This document shows positions 7,490 through 16,725 of a DNA stretch of 64,000 nt, in pieces. Positions within the stretch are counted from its first letter, which is position 1. Every line of letters starts with the position of its first letter. The notes under the pieces were generated by a model. It saw only the letters and a program-made list of their open reading frames with translations, did not search any database and had not been told where the DNA came from. Both the position numbers and the translations under genes were made by a program. Where the stretch lies: assembly GCA_017415805.1 (NCBI GenBank), contig JAFQEC010000020.1, positions 1 to 64,000 on the forward strand, written 5' to 3'. The stretch is from Clostridia bacterium (GTDB taxonomy: Bacteria > Bacillota > Clostridia > Oscillospirales > CAG-272).

Positions 7490-9063
7490 GAATATCTTCT
7501 CCTCACCATGAAATAGATGCCCGCGACGAAGATGAGCCCCGCGGGGACCGCCGTCAGCACGATCATGTACTGATTGGCGTCCTTTGCGGTGATCGAATTG
7601 ATCTCAAGATCGGTAAAATACTTACAGTCCAACGAAACCGCAATGACCGCACGGCTCATGACGCTGGCGGCGTACGCAAGCACGGCGTGGTTGCCGTAGC
7701 TGCTGTCCAGCGCAGCGGTTGACGCAAAATCCGTTGCGGCACAGGCCAGCACGTTGGTATAGGATGCGGCGCCCGTGTCAGGATCCTGCACGGTCTCGCG
7801 CGTGAGGGTCATGAGATTGAAGGGATACAGATCGGGATCGTCGATCTGCACGCGGTGCTCGCCCGCCCACGCCTCGGCCTTGCTCGACGTGGTAAAGACG
7901 GGGAACTGCTGACGCGCTGCGTAGGAAACGGGAGACTGGTAGTACACGCCGCTTCCCTCCACGTCATTTCTGCGGAAGGTGCTGCGGATCACGCCGCTGT
8001 TGCGGAACACCACGCTCTTGGGGTAGTTGGACGCACGCAGATGCTTGGTGATATCCGCGCCGATGTGCTCCTCCTCCACGTACTGCCCCACAACCGTGAG
8101 CCCGTCGGGGTCAAAGGAATTGTCGGTATCCTTGACCAGATAGTTGGCCAGGTACTCTGCGGTGCCGTCGCCGTTGTCGTCCACGCCGTGGCGCGCGATG
8201 GCGATGCCCCATTCGCCAAGCAGCTCCTCAAGGTTCTTGAGCTTGGGAGTCTCGTGGTCAAAGAAGACCATCATAGAGTTGAACTGTGCGAGGAACACGT
8301 CGATCTTGGAAAGCTCGCCCTGCGTGAAATCGGCCGTCGGGTCGAAGATGAGCAGCAGGCGGTCATCCGCCTCAAACTCCTCGGTCTTCAAATTGATCTC
8401 CTTGACCTCAAAGCCGACCTCGTAGAGCAGCGTGAGGATCGCGCTGTCCTTTTCCAGCGCATCGGTCTCGCCGTGGTCGACCGTGTAGCGCGCAACAGGC
8501 GACTCGGCCTGCGTCACGGCCAGAATGGCCGAGACCAGTCTCTGCTCGCCGTTGTAGCCCACGATCTGGCTGCCCTGGGTGTCATGGGTGAAGAACTGGT
8601 CGATCGAGTACACGCGAAACTCCGTGCCGCTGGTCACGATCACGCTCTGCGAGGTCAGCGTCTGACCCGAGGGGTCCTTGTATTTGCTCACCGCCGAGGG
8701 GTTGGTGAAGATGTCAATGAATTTGAGCTTGATATTGTCGTGCTTTTGTGCCATATCCTTGACCGAATCCAGCACGTAGCGCGAGGCGGAGTCCGCCCAT
8801 GCCACGTCCTCCTCGGAGCAGAACAGCACCGTGACCTCACGGGGCTTGCCGTCCGCGCCGTTGGGAATGAGCGCAAGCAGCTCCTCGGCCTCATCCGAGA
8901 GGGTGAAGATCTCGTTCTCGGTCATGTCGATGCGCCACTGGAACTCGTCCGCGAGCGCGGTGAAAATAACGTTCAAGAGAATGACCGCCGCGATAATGAC
9001 GGCCGTGAGTGCGATCGAGATGCTGCCATAGCGCACCTTTTTGTTTTGCAAAAAGCGATTCAT
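7486..9063 (-). CDS. GldG-like ABC-associated membrane protein
   Basis: 525 residues. One membrane helix near the N-terminus (about 14-38), a long extracytoplasmic GldG/IFT52-like domain, and a C-terminal helix (about 497-518) ending in a basic tail. In gliding Bacteroidetes GldG pairs with GldF and GldA; in Clostridia the cargo and role of this system are not known. The ATG at 9063 has a strong AGAGGAGGG site; an in-frame ATG at 9099 lies inside the permease gene and is not favoured. It is 13 bases downstream of the permease and overlaps the DUF4340 gene. Confidence 0.85.
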   Translation of the reverse strand: MNRFLQNKKVRYGSISIALTAVIIAAVILLNVIFTALADEFQWRIDMTENEIFTLSDEAEELLALIPNGADGKPREVTVLFCSEEDVAWADSASRYVLDSVKDMAQKHDNIKLKFIDIFTNPSAVSKYKDPSGQTLTSQSVIVTSGTEFRVYSIDQFFTHDTQGSQIVGYNGEQRLVSAILAVTQAESPVARYTVDHGETDALEKDSAILTLLYEVGFEVKEINLKTEEFEADDRLLLIFDPTADFTQGELSKIDVFLAQFNSMMVFFDHETPKLKNLEELLGEWGIAIARHGVDDNGDGTAEYLANYLVKDTDNSFDPDGLTVVGQYVEEEHIGADITKHLRASNYPKSVVFRNSGVIRSTFRRNDVEGSGVYYQSPVSYAARQQFPVFTTSSKAEAWAGEHRVQIDDPDLYPFNLMTLTRETVQDPDTGAASYTNVLACAATDFASTAALDSSYGNHAVLAYAASVMSRAVIAVSLDCKYFTDLEINSITAKDANQYMIVLTAVPAGLIFVAGIYFMVRRRYS

Positions 9064-9076
9064 GCCAGCCCTCCTC

Positions 9077-9820
9077 TCAGCCCCAACGGCGCTTGTCAAA
9101 GACGCGCACCGTCAAGAACAAAAATACACCCGCAATGGATATATAATACAGCAGTGATGAAAAATCAAACAGCCCGTAGGCGAAATAATCGTAACGGCTG
9201 AGCACCGAGATCCAGTCCAGCACGGTGCGGATCCACTGCACGCCGATAAAGTCGTTGAACATGCTGACCAGCACCATGCCGATGATCACCGCGATGGTGA
9301 TGACCGCCGCCGAGAGCTGGCTCTCCGTGAGGGACGAGATGAACACGCCAATGGCGATGAAGGCCGCGCCGATGAGGATAATGCCAATCAGGCACCCCAC
9401 CATCTGGCCGCCCACAGGGCCGACGTGCACGTCTGCCGTTGCAGCGCTCTTATCGGCGATGGTATAGGCCAGCAACGGGAAGAAATTGATGCAGGAGACC
9501 AGCACGGACGCCAGAAACAGCGCAAAGGCGGCGAAATACTTGCCCAGCACCATCCCCGTGAGCGACACGGGCGAGGTGAGCAGCAGCTGCTCGGTGCGCG
9601 CGCGACGCTCGTCCGAGAACAGTCGCATCGTGAGCAGCGGAATGAGGATGATGAACGCGAAGATCATATATTGGAAATACGATGCGGTGCTGTAGCTGGC
9701 CTTCTGATAGGTGGTCATGGCGCAGATCACCGCCGACACGGCAAGAAAGATGCCGGTGTAAACGTAGCCCACGGGGTTAATGAAATACGCCCGCAGCTCT
9801 TTTTTGAAGATGGCGAACAT
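9077..9820 (-). CDS. ABC transporter permease, GldF/ABC-2 type
   Basis: 247 residues with six likely membrane helices. The N-terminal KKELRAYFINPVGY-like motif is typical of GldF/ABC-2 permeases. It should form the membrane channel driven by the ATPase encoded just upstream. The ATG at 9820 is preceded by AAAGGAGGAG. It lies 18 bases after the ATPase gene. Confidence 0.9.
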   Translation of the reverse strand: MFAIFKKELRAYFINPVGYVYTGIFLAVSAVICAMTTYQKASYSTASYFQYMIFAFIILIPLLTMRLFSDERRARTEQLLLTSPVSLTGMVLGKYFAAFALFLASVLVSCINFFPLLAYTIADKSAATADVHVGPVGGQMVGCLIGIILIGAAFIAIGVFISSLTESQLSAAVITIAVIIGMVLVSMFNDFIGVQWIRTVLDWISVLSRYDYFAYGLFDFSSLLYYISIAGVFLFLTVRVFDKRRWG

Positions 9821-9838
9821 GAACGGCTCCTCCTTTGC

Positions 9839-10915
9839 TTAATCCTCATCGCCCGTGTAGGGGGCGATCTTCTTTTGCTCCTCGGCCGTGGCGTCCAGGA
9901 TCGAGCGTGCGATGTCGTGCTCGGTCTGCTTACCGCTGGGTCTGGCGCGACGGTCACCTTTAGCGGCCTTGGCGGCAGGCGCACTTGCCTGATCCACGAT
10001 CGAGATAAAGACGTCCTCCAGGCTCATGCCCATCGCCTCCAGCCCGATCAGCGGCCAGCCCTTTTCGGCAAGAGCACGGAACAGACCCTTACGCATGTCC
10101 ATACCGGGCTTTGCCTCGATGCGGTAGCCGTACGCATCACCGTCGCGTGCGGGAAGTGCCTCGGCAAAGGCAATGTCGGGGCGGTTGCGCAACAGATTGA
10201 GCACCTCGCGCTGCGGGCCGCAGATCATCGCCTCATAGCGGCGCGTGCCCTCGGCGGCGCGGTTGATGTTCTCGGTGCGCTCGTCGGCGACGATCCGCCC
10301 CTTGTTGATGATCAGGATGCGGTCACAGACCGCCTGCACCTCCTGCAAAATGTGCGTGGAGAGAATGACGGTGTGATCCTTGCCCAGCGTGCGGATCAGA
10401 TTGCGGATCTCGATGATCTGCTTGGGGTCAAGGCCGACGGTCGGCTCGTCAAAAATGATGACGGGGGGGTTGCCCACCAGCGCCTGTGCGATGCCCACAC
10501 GCTGACGGTAGCCCTTGGAGAGGTTGCGGATCACGCGGTGGTAGACGTCCTGGATCTTGACCACCTCACAGATCTCCTCTAAGTGCTTGGTGCGGTTGAA
10601 GGTACAGCCCTTGAGGTTGTAGACAAAAATGAGGTATTCCTCGACGGTCATGTCAAGGTACAGCGGCGGCTGCTCGGGCAGATACCCGATGCGGCGCTTG
10701 ACCTCAAGCGGGTCGTCAAGCACGTTGATGCCATCCACCGTGACACGCCCCGCCGTAGAGGAGAGGTAGCCCGTGAGGATATTCATGGTCGTGCTCTTGC
10801 CCGCACCGTTGGGGCCGAGGAACCCGACGATCTCGCCGCGTGCGATCTCAAAGCTGATGTCGTCCACCGCGCAGTTCGCGCCGTAGTTTTTAACCAGATG
10901 ATCGATCTTAATCAT
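9839..10915 (-). CDS. ABC transporter ATP-binding protein, GldA-like
   Basis: 358 residues. ATPase domain in the first about 240 residues: Walker A GPNGAGKST (34-42), signature LSKGYRQ (132-138), Walker B VIIFDEP (152-158). The C-terminal part is an extension of about 110 residues ending in a charged Ala/Lys-rich linker and acidic tail, longer than a minimal ATPase. The ATG at 10915 is nine bases after GAAAGGA; an in-frame ATG at 10924 directly abuts that site and is too close. First gene of the operon with a good promoter at 10998-11026. Confidence 0.92.
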   Translation of the reverse strand: MIKIDHLVKNYGANCAVDDISFEIARGEIVGFLGPNGAGKSTTMNILTGYLSSTAGRVTVDGINVLDDPLEVKRRIGYLPEQPPLYLDMTVEEYLIFVYNLKGCTFNRTKHLEEICEVVKIQDVYHRVIRNLSKGYRQRVGIAQALVGNPPVIIFDEPTVGLDPKQIIEIRNLIRTLGKDHTVILSTHILQEVQAVCDRILIINKGRIVADERTENINRAAEGTRRYEAMICGPQREVLNLLRNRPDIAFAEALPARDGDAYGYRIEAKPGMDMRKGLFRALAEKGWPLIGLEAMGMSLEDVFISIVDQASAPAAKAAKGDRRARPSGKQTEHDIARSILDATAEEQKKIAPYTGDED

Positions 10916-10997
10916 AAGGTGCATCCTTTCAAGGTTGAATTTCTCGCGCAACACGCGCGAGCGCGGGCGCAGCGCGCCCGAGAGTATATTCCTATAC

Positions 10998-11026
10998 ATT
11001 ATAGCATATTTCTATGGCAGAATCAA
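10998..11026 (-). promoter_or_regulatory. Promoter of the GldA/F/G-DUF4340 operon
   Basis: On the minus strand, TTGATT (-35, 11021-11026), 17-base spacer, TATAAT (-10, 10998-11003). It lies about 80 bases upstream of the ATPase start. Confidence 0.7.
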
Positions 11027-11127
11027 CTCCCTTTTTACCCCTTTTCGTGCGCGGTTTGTGAGAATTTCATGAATTTTTGGCAAAAAAGCGCACGCCCCCG
11101 TAGGGACGTCCTCGACTGTCCGTTTCT

Positions 11128-11452
11128 TAACCTGCGTCGAGCCGCACACGAGGAGCAACGGCGCAAGAGCGCACAGATCATGCGCGCCTCCTTCCCGCGC
11201 GGGTGGGGTGTGTGTTCTCACAAGGCTTCTCCTTGAGGAGAAGCTGTCGCAAAGCGACTGATGAGGTGTAGGATGCGAAGCATCCGTAAAAAGGGAAACG
11301 CGCCTGCGGCGGCTACACCTCATCCGTCAGGCTATGCCTGCCACCTTCCCCTCAAAGGGGAAGGCAAGGGGTCGCCGCACGCGAGGAGCAACGGCGCGAG
11401 AGCTCCCTCTCCGTCGCCTACGGCGCCACCTCTCCCATGGGGAGAGGCTATT
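11128..11452. repeat. Cluster of interspersed palindromic repeats
   Basis: The 10916-11595 interval has no gene. From 11221 to 11452 it holds three related units, each a hairpin pair followed by a box resembling GATGAGGTG or its complement CACCTCATC: about 11221-11290 (GGCTTCTCC/GGAGAAGC), 11310-11368 (CTTCCCC/GGGGAAG), and a diverged unit 11402-11449 (CCTCTCC/GGAGAGG). The phrase CGAGGAGCAACGGCGC occurs at about 11151 and 11383. Related units lie at 18064-18228. Such repeats resemble mobile or structural intergenic repeats seen in many Clostridia. 11027-11127 shows nothing else. Confidence 0.75.
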
Positions 11453-11495
11453 TGAAAAACACGCCTGAAATAAAATTCGGCACGAATTTCTACCG

Positions 11496-11537
11496 AAAAA
11501 GCCGCTTCACCATCACTTTTGATGGCAAAGCGGCTTT
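11496..11537 (-). terminator. Terminator of the large ABC protein gene
   Basis: On the minus strand a long stem with arms GCCGCTT/AAGCGGC and GCCATC/GATGG, interrupted by a two-base internal loop, followed by a run of Ts. It sits 58 bases after the stop at 11596. Confidence 0.85.
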
Positions 11538-11595
11538 GTTTTATTGGTTTTTTCGTGTGTTTTTGTTCTGCGCGAACGAATTGGCCCCTTTGGGG

Positions 11596-14500
11596 TTATT
11601 CGGTGCGAAGTGCCTCAACGGGGTCTTTTTTCGAGGCAATGCGCGAGGGGATCACACCCGCGATGAGCGTGAGCGCCATGCTGATGCCCACCAGGATGAA
11701 GGCGGCACCCACGGGCAGAACCGCGCGGACGTTGCTCATGTCGGTCACGGCCTTCAGGATCAGGTTGATCGGGATGCAGAACAGCAGTGTGGTCAGAATA
11801 CCGATCGCACCCGCGGCAAAGCCGATGATCAGCGTCTCGGCGTTGAACACGCGCGAGATGTCGCGCTTGGACGCACCGATGGCGCGCAGGATGCCGATCT
11901 CCTTGGTGCGCTCGAGCACCGAGATATAGGTGATGATGCCGATCATGATCGAGGACACCACCAGCGAGATCGACACGAAGGCGATCAGCACGTAGGTGAT
12001 GGCATCAATGATGATGGTCACCGAGGACATCATGATCGCGATCAGATCGGTATAGGTGATCTGATCCTCCTCGGCAAGCCCCTCTTGATTGTTGTAATCG
12101 GTGATGAGCTGTGCGAGGCGCTCCTTGGCCTCGAAGTCCACGGGGTAGATGTTGATGGCGGAAAGTGCCTTGTCGTCCACGTTTGCACCCATCACAACGA
12201 GATTGTCGTCCAGCGTGCTCTCGGACTTTTCCATATGGTCGGCATACAGTGCGGCATACGCGGCCACGTCAAGGCCGTTCAGATACGTGTCCAGAAGCGC
12301 CGCCGCCTCGGTGGCGTAGAAGGCCGCATCGGACAGCTGCATCATATACGCGGTCTGCACCGCCGAAGCAAAGGCACCCATCAGCTCCATGTCGGAAAGC
12401 CCACCCAGCTTGGCACTGTATGCCAACGCCACAGGGTCGGTCAGCTCGATGCGGTTGGTGGCGCAGAACACGCCAACAAGGTACGCGATCTTCGCCTCAC
12501 GCGTTGCATACGTCATGCTCATCTGCGTGAGATGTGCCGTGATCAGCTCCTTTTGGATGTTGATGCTCTCGATCATGGGGTAGACCGAGCGAATCGTCAT
12601 AGCGGTCATGTTGTCAAAGGCCTGCTCCAGCTTCGCAGGGGTATTGTAGAGCGTGTTGATCAGGCCCGCATACTTCTCGTAGGCCTCCCTGCCGGCACCA
12701 CCGGCGCTGACCTCCTTGCCGTCCAGCTCAAAGGCGGCGGCATACTGCGTGGCCACCATCACCTCATATTGCGCGATGGAGACGTCGGAATCGTCATCGA
12801 GGGGGGCAATCGCATGGAGAATGGCCCCCACCGCGTGATTGGCAAACGTGCCTTGCGCGAGCGATCCGTTCTTGCTGTTGAAGGCGTAAAGATTGATCAG
12901 AAAATCGCGCTGCTCCTCGGCCGTATTGATCTCCTCCTTGACCGTGGCCAGATATTCTGCCATCTGGATGTCCGAGATCTTGGTGCGGATCGCGAGCAAA
13001 AGCTCCGCCTTCTCGGTGTCGGTGAGACGCTCGAAGTACGCCGCCAGCTTCTCCTGCTTCTCGGCGTCGGTAAGCGACTCGTCCAGCTCAAAGGGCAGAC
13101 CCGTGAACACGTCGTGCGTGGGATTGTTCTTTTGCTGCTTGACGATCTCGCTCTCGCCCACCTTGGAAAGCACCGCGTTGGTCAGTGCCGAGGTATAGCC
13201 GATCGAGCCGCTGATCGAGGCCGAGGTGGCCTCCTCATTGGGGCAGATCACGCCCACGATCCGCAGCGGTATACCCTTATCGTACACCGTCTCGGGCAAA
13301 AAGCCGTCCTGCTCACGCAGATCGTGCCAGAGCGGCAGCTGCTTGCCGCCCGCATCGTAGGTCGTGCCCGTTTTGGCATAGAAATCGGAGTTGTAGCCGA
13401 GATTGAGATCCAGATTGTAAAAATCCTGATAGGTAAAGGAGATATCCTTGGTGTCTGCCTCGTACTTCTCGCCCATCATCATGGCGGCCATCATGGCGGT
13501 CATCTCGTCGGGGTTGAGCAGTCCGAGCATATAGAGCGTGATGTTGGCAATGGTGTTGTTGCGGTCCACCACCAGCACCAGCTCGTTGGCGTTTTCAGGC
13601 CATTTGCCGTCCACCAGCTCATACTGATCAAAGATCGCGCCGTTGATCAGCTCGCCGTCGCGCCCGGGCATGATCTCCGAGAAGATGCTGATGCTGTCGG
13701 TGATGCCCGAAAGGCCTGCATATTCGCCGGAGAAATCCGAAAGAATGCCCGAGGGGCTGACCTGCAGCACGCCGTTCTTGCCGTAGGGGGTGCTGGCGTT
13801 GTAGATCTGCAGATCCATGTTGTAGGAATACTGGATCGCCGTGAGATCGTCCTTGATCTCGTCGTAGCGGCTCTTCAGATATTCGTTAAACTTGGCGAGG
13901 TTGTTCTTATCCATCGAGGTCATGGCCTGCACCATGTTGCTGATCGAGTCGTCCACGTAGACCTTGCCCGGCTCGCGGTTGGCGTGTCCCTCACCGCTGG
14001 TGCCGACCATGGCCGCCAGCATCGCCGCGTAGTCCGAGGTCTCGGCCGTGATGGAGATGGGATACGAGGTGAGCGTCTCCTCTTGAATATTTCCGATAAA
14101 CAGGTTGACGCCGTTGGAGAGCGCAAGGATCAGCGCGATGCCGATGATACCGATGCTCCCCGCCACCGAGACCAGCAGTGTGCGCGTCTTTTTGGTGAGC
14201 AGGTTATTGAGCGAGAGCGAGAGCGCCGTCAAAAACGACATCGACCTCTTGCCCTTGCCGTTCTTCTCCTTCTTTGCCTTTTTCGCCTTTTTGGGGGGTG
14301 CCTGCTCCTGTGTCTGCTCCACAATGGGTGCGGGGGCAGGCGCGGTGAAGGGATCGGTGTCGTCGGTCACCAGGCCGTCACGCACGCGAATGATGCGCGA
14401 GGAATACTGCTCGGCAAGCTCGGGGTTGTGGGTGACCATGATCACCAGCTTGCGCCGCGAGACCTCCTTGAGGATCTCCATGATCTGCACGCTCGTGACG

Positions 14501-15021
14501 GTATCCAGCGCGCCCGTGGGCTCATCGGCCAGCAGAATATCGGGGTCGTTCACAAGGGCGCGTGCGATCGCCACACGCTGCATCTGACCGCCCGACATCT
14601 GGTTGGGCTTTTTGTGGAGCTGGTCGCCAAGCCCCACCTGCTCCAGCGCTGCCACGGCGCGGGCACGGCGCTCCTCGCGCGACACGCCCGAGAGGGTCAG
14701 TGCCAGCTCGACGTTGGAGAGCACGGTCTGGTGCGAAATGAGGTTGTAGCTCTGAAAGACAAAGCCGATCGAATGATTGCGGTAGGTATCCCAATCCGCG
14801 TCCTTGAACTCCTTGGTGGAGCGACCGTTGATCACCAGATCCCCGCCGTCGTAGCGGTCAAGACCCCCGATGACGTTGAGCAGCGTGGTCTTGCCACAGC
14901 CGGAGGGACCGAGGATCGAGACAAATTCGCTCTCACGAAAATCAATGCTGACCCCGCGCAACGCCGCCACCTGTGTGTCGCCGCTGACGTAGGTCTTTGC
15001 GATCTCGCGCAAAGAAAGCAT
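11596..15021 (-). CDS. ABC transporter ATPase-permease fusion, MacB/FtsX type, with giant ectodomain
   Basis: 1141 residues. ATPase domain at 1-230: Walker A GPSGCGKTT (38-46), signature MSGGQ (142-146), Walker B DILLADEP (161-168). Then an acidic/Lys-rich linker (about 240-262), one membrane helix (about 283-302), an unusually large extracytoplasmic region (about 303-1000), and three C-terminal FtsX helices. MacB itself is about 650 residues, so the outer domain is greatly enlarged. Likely a mechanotransmission machine working on cell-wall or surface substrates rather than a classic pump. Single-gene unit: AAAGGAGGCAA before the ATG at 15021, a -10 upstream and a terminator downstream. Substrate unknown. 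Confidence 0.88.
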   Translation of the reverse strand: MLSLREIAKTYVSGDTQVAALRGVSIDFRESEFVSILGPSGCGKTTLLNVIGGLDRYDGGDLVINGRSTKEFKDADWDTYRNHSIGFVFQSYNLISHQTVLSNVELALTLSGVSREERRARAVAALEQVGLGDQLHKKPNQMSGGQMQRVAIARALVNDPDILLADEPTGALDTVTSVQIMEILKEVSRRKLVIMVTHNPELAEQYSSRIIRVRDGLVTDDTDPFTAPAPAPIVEQTQEQAPPKKAKKAKKEKNGKGKRSMSFLTALSLSLNNLLTKKTRTLLVSVAGSIGIIGIALILALSNGVNLFIGNIQEETLTSYPISITAETSDYAAMLAAMVGTSGEGHANREPGKVYVDDSISNMVQAMTSMDKNNLAKFNEYLKSRYDEIKDDLTAIQYSYNMDLQIYNASTPYGKNGVLQVSPSGILSDFSGEYAGLSGITDSISIFSEIMPGRDGELINGAIFDQYELVDGKWPENANELVLVVDRNNTIANITLYMLGLLNPDEMTAMMAAMMMGEKYEADTKDISFTYQDFYNLDLNLGYNSDFYAKTGTTYDAGGKQLPLWHDLREQDGFLPETVYDKGIPLRIVGVICPNEEATSASISGSIGYTSALTNAVLSKVGESEIVKQQKNNPTHDVFTGLPFELDESLTDAEKQEKLAAYFERLTDTEKAELLLAIRTKISDIQMAEYLATVKEEINTAEEQRDFLINLYAFNSKNGSLAQGTFANHAVGAILHAIAPLDDDSDVSIAQYEVMVATQYAAAFELDGKEVSAGGAGREAYEKYAGLINTLYNTPAKLEQAFDNMTAMTIRSVYPMIESINIQKELITAHLTQMSMTYATREAKIAYLVGVFCATNRIELTDPVALAYSAKLGGLSDMELMGAFASAVQTAYMMQLSDAAFYATEAAALLDTYLNGLDVAAYAALYADHMEKSESTLDDNLVVMGANVDDKALSAINIYPVDFEAKERLAQLITDYNNQEGLAEEDQITYTDLIAIMMSSVTIIIDAITYVLIAFVSISLVVSSIMIGIITYISVLERTKEIGILRAIGASKRDISRVFNAETLIIGFAAGAIGILTTLLFCIPINLILKAVTDMSNVRAVLPVGAAFILVGISMALTLIAGVIPSRIASKKDPVEALRTE

Positions 15022-15056
15022 ACGCTTGCCTCCTTTTTATAGATGGATTTTTTCCC

Positions 15057-15062
15057 ATTATA
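15057..15062 (-). promoter_or_regulatory. -10 box upstream of the large ABC protein
   Basis: TATAAT on the minus strand, 36 bases before the start codon. No convincing -35 is seen at 16-18 bases, so the promoter may need an activator or an extended -10. Confidence 0.45.
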
Positions 15063-15090
15063 GCGCGCGAATGTGACAGCGCTGTGAAAG

Positions 15091-16458
15091 TCAATGCCAC
15101 TTCAAAAAGAAAATTGTAAATATTTTTTTAATTTGGAAGCGATGCCAAGCCCAAAGCCCTGCCAAGGCCGCGGCCAGCAACCCTGTGATCCAGCCCGCTG
15201 CCACGGCGGCCGTGTGGCGGCTCGCGTCCTGCTCGGGGGTCACGGTGTCGAGCGTGGGGGATGCGTGCGCACCGTTCAGCTCAGGGGTGATGTCAAGCAC
15301 GCCGCCCGTCCCCATGTCCCCGTCCATGCCGTCGGGCATGCTCTCGGGCACGTGTGCGGGGAGCACCTCCCACATGGCAGTGAGCGTTAAATTCCCTTGC
15401 GGGAGCGCATCGCCCTTGCGGTAAACCTTGCCGTCCGAGCCACTCCACGCGAGGAACTCATAGCCCTCGCGCACAGGCGTGCCCGCAGCGACCGCAGCGC
15501 GCTCAAAGCTGAAATAGGTCTGTACCGCGGGCGCGCCCTCTCCCTCGGGGGCGCGGTAGCTCACCGTGAAGGAAAAGGGACTGTTGTAGTCGGCATAGTC
15601 CAGCGAAATATACGCGGTCGCACCGTTGTAGGTGATCTTGCCCCAGCCGTTTTGGATCTCGGTCACGGCGACCAGTGCGCCGCGCGCGAGGGTCCCGCGC
15701 TTGGCCGCGCCGCTGCTCGCCGCGGCGCGCACGTTCACAAAGCCGTTGGTCACGGTGTAGTAGCCCGTATGCTTGTCCTCCAGCGCGGTATAGCCGAGCG
15801 AGAGCGAGATGCCGCTGTACTTGGGCGTGCCGTAGCCCACGATGTAGGTGTCCGAGAGCGCGTAATCGCGCGTCGAGACGCGGTCCGAGGAATTGCCCTC
15901 CACGGTATAGACGCGGTTGCCCTTGACATAACGGACAAGCCCCACGTGATCCGAGGCGCGCGCCGTGCCCGACGAGCGAAAGAAGATCAGATCCCCCGTT
16001 TTGGGCTTATATCCCGAGGAACGGGTGCGATAGATCCCCTGCTCGCGCAGGGCCTCCACCCAGAGCGTGCAGCTGGCAAACGCGCCCCCCGCACTTTTTG
16101 CCGCGCCCGCCTCGCCAAGACACCACGAGGCAAAGCTGGCGCACCACGCATAGCCGTAGGTGCCGCCGATAGTGCCCAGCGCATAGTTGAATTCGGTATA
16201 ATTGCGCGAGCCCTCGGCATTCTTGCCCCCGAGATCTGCTGTGCTGTTCCCCTCGTGATAGCCGAGCTGCGAGAGCGCAACGGCCACCGCATCGAAGGCG
16301 GGATCGCCCGTTCGGGTGATCTGTGTGAGGTTCTTGTAATACGACGACGCGCGGTATGTAGTTGAGACGGTATGCGAAGGAGTCAGCGCGAGGGTCGGTA
16401 TCTGCACTGCGGCAAGCAGGAGCAGCGCGGCGCAAAGCGCCGCCAATTTGCGTTTCAT
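15091..16458 (-). CDS. Secreted CHAP-domain cell-wall hydrolase with SH3 and C-terminal anchor helix
   Basis: 455 residues. Signal peptide (about 1-24); CHAP-type amidase/endopeptidase domain (about 50-200) with the catalytic Cys in a YAWCASF-like motif and the His in an SDHVGLV-like motif; an SH3b-like segment (about 230-285); one InlB/Listeria-Bacteroides-type repeat ending in LTAMW (about 295-360); a Thr/Pro-rich linker; and a final membrane helix (about 422-440) with a basic tail. Such proteins cleave peptidoglycan at the cell surface. The ATG at 16458 follows AAAGGAGG. An upstream in-frame ATG at 16545 has no ribosome site. Confidence 0.88.
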   Translation of the reverse strand: MKRKLAALCAALLLLAAVQIPTLALTPSHTVSTTYRASSYYKNLTQITRTGDPAFDAVAVALSQLGYHEGNSTADLGGKNAEGSRNYTEFNYALGTIGGTYGYAWCASFASWCLGEAGAAKSAGGAFASCTLWVEALREQGIYRTRSSGYKPKTGDLIFFRSSGTARASDHVGLVRYVKGNRVYTVEGNSSDRVSTRDYALSDTYIVGYGTPKYSGISLSLGYTALEDKHTGYYTVTNGFVNVRAAASSGAAKRGTLARGALVAVTEIQNGWGKITYNGATAYISLDYADYNSPFSFTVSYRAPEGEGAPAVQTYFSFERAAVAAGTPVREGYEFLAWSGSDGKVYRKGDALPQGNLTLTAMWEVLPAHVPESMPDGMDGDMGTGGVLDITPELNGAHASPTLDTVTPEQDASRHTAAVAAGWITGLLAAALAGLWAWHRFQIKKIFTIFFLKWH

Positions 16459-16615
16459 AAAACTGTCCTCCTTTGTGAAGTTCACGCCGATGTCATCGGC
16501 TGTGGCGACTCCCCCTGCGTTCGCCACGGATGTACATTTTACCACAAAAACGCGCCCCGTGGCGCAGGTAAATTCTCCCAGGGGTGCTTTTTTGCCCCAT
16601 TCACACAGAATTCAT

Positions 16616-16644
16616 TTGACTTTTTTTCGCATTTGGTATACAAT
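16616..16644 (+). promoter_or_regulatory. Promoter of the 16726-18037 pair
   Basis: TTGACT (16616-16621), 17-base spacer, TACAAT (16639-16644). Confidence 0.75.
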
Positions 16645-16725
16645 GGTGTAGAAAAGTGGGCACGGCTCCCCTTTGCTGTAAATATCTTCCGCCCGTGCCG
16701 ACACCGTGAAAGTAAAGGATGCTTT

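Noticed and set aside
16459-16615. Riboswitch in the CHAP-gene leader
   Set aside because: Some GC-rich pairing (GCGCC/GGCGC) but no known riboswitch core, and the minus-strand promoter could not be placed with confidence.
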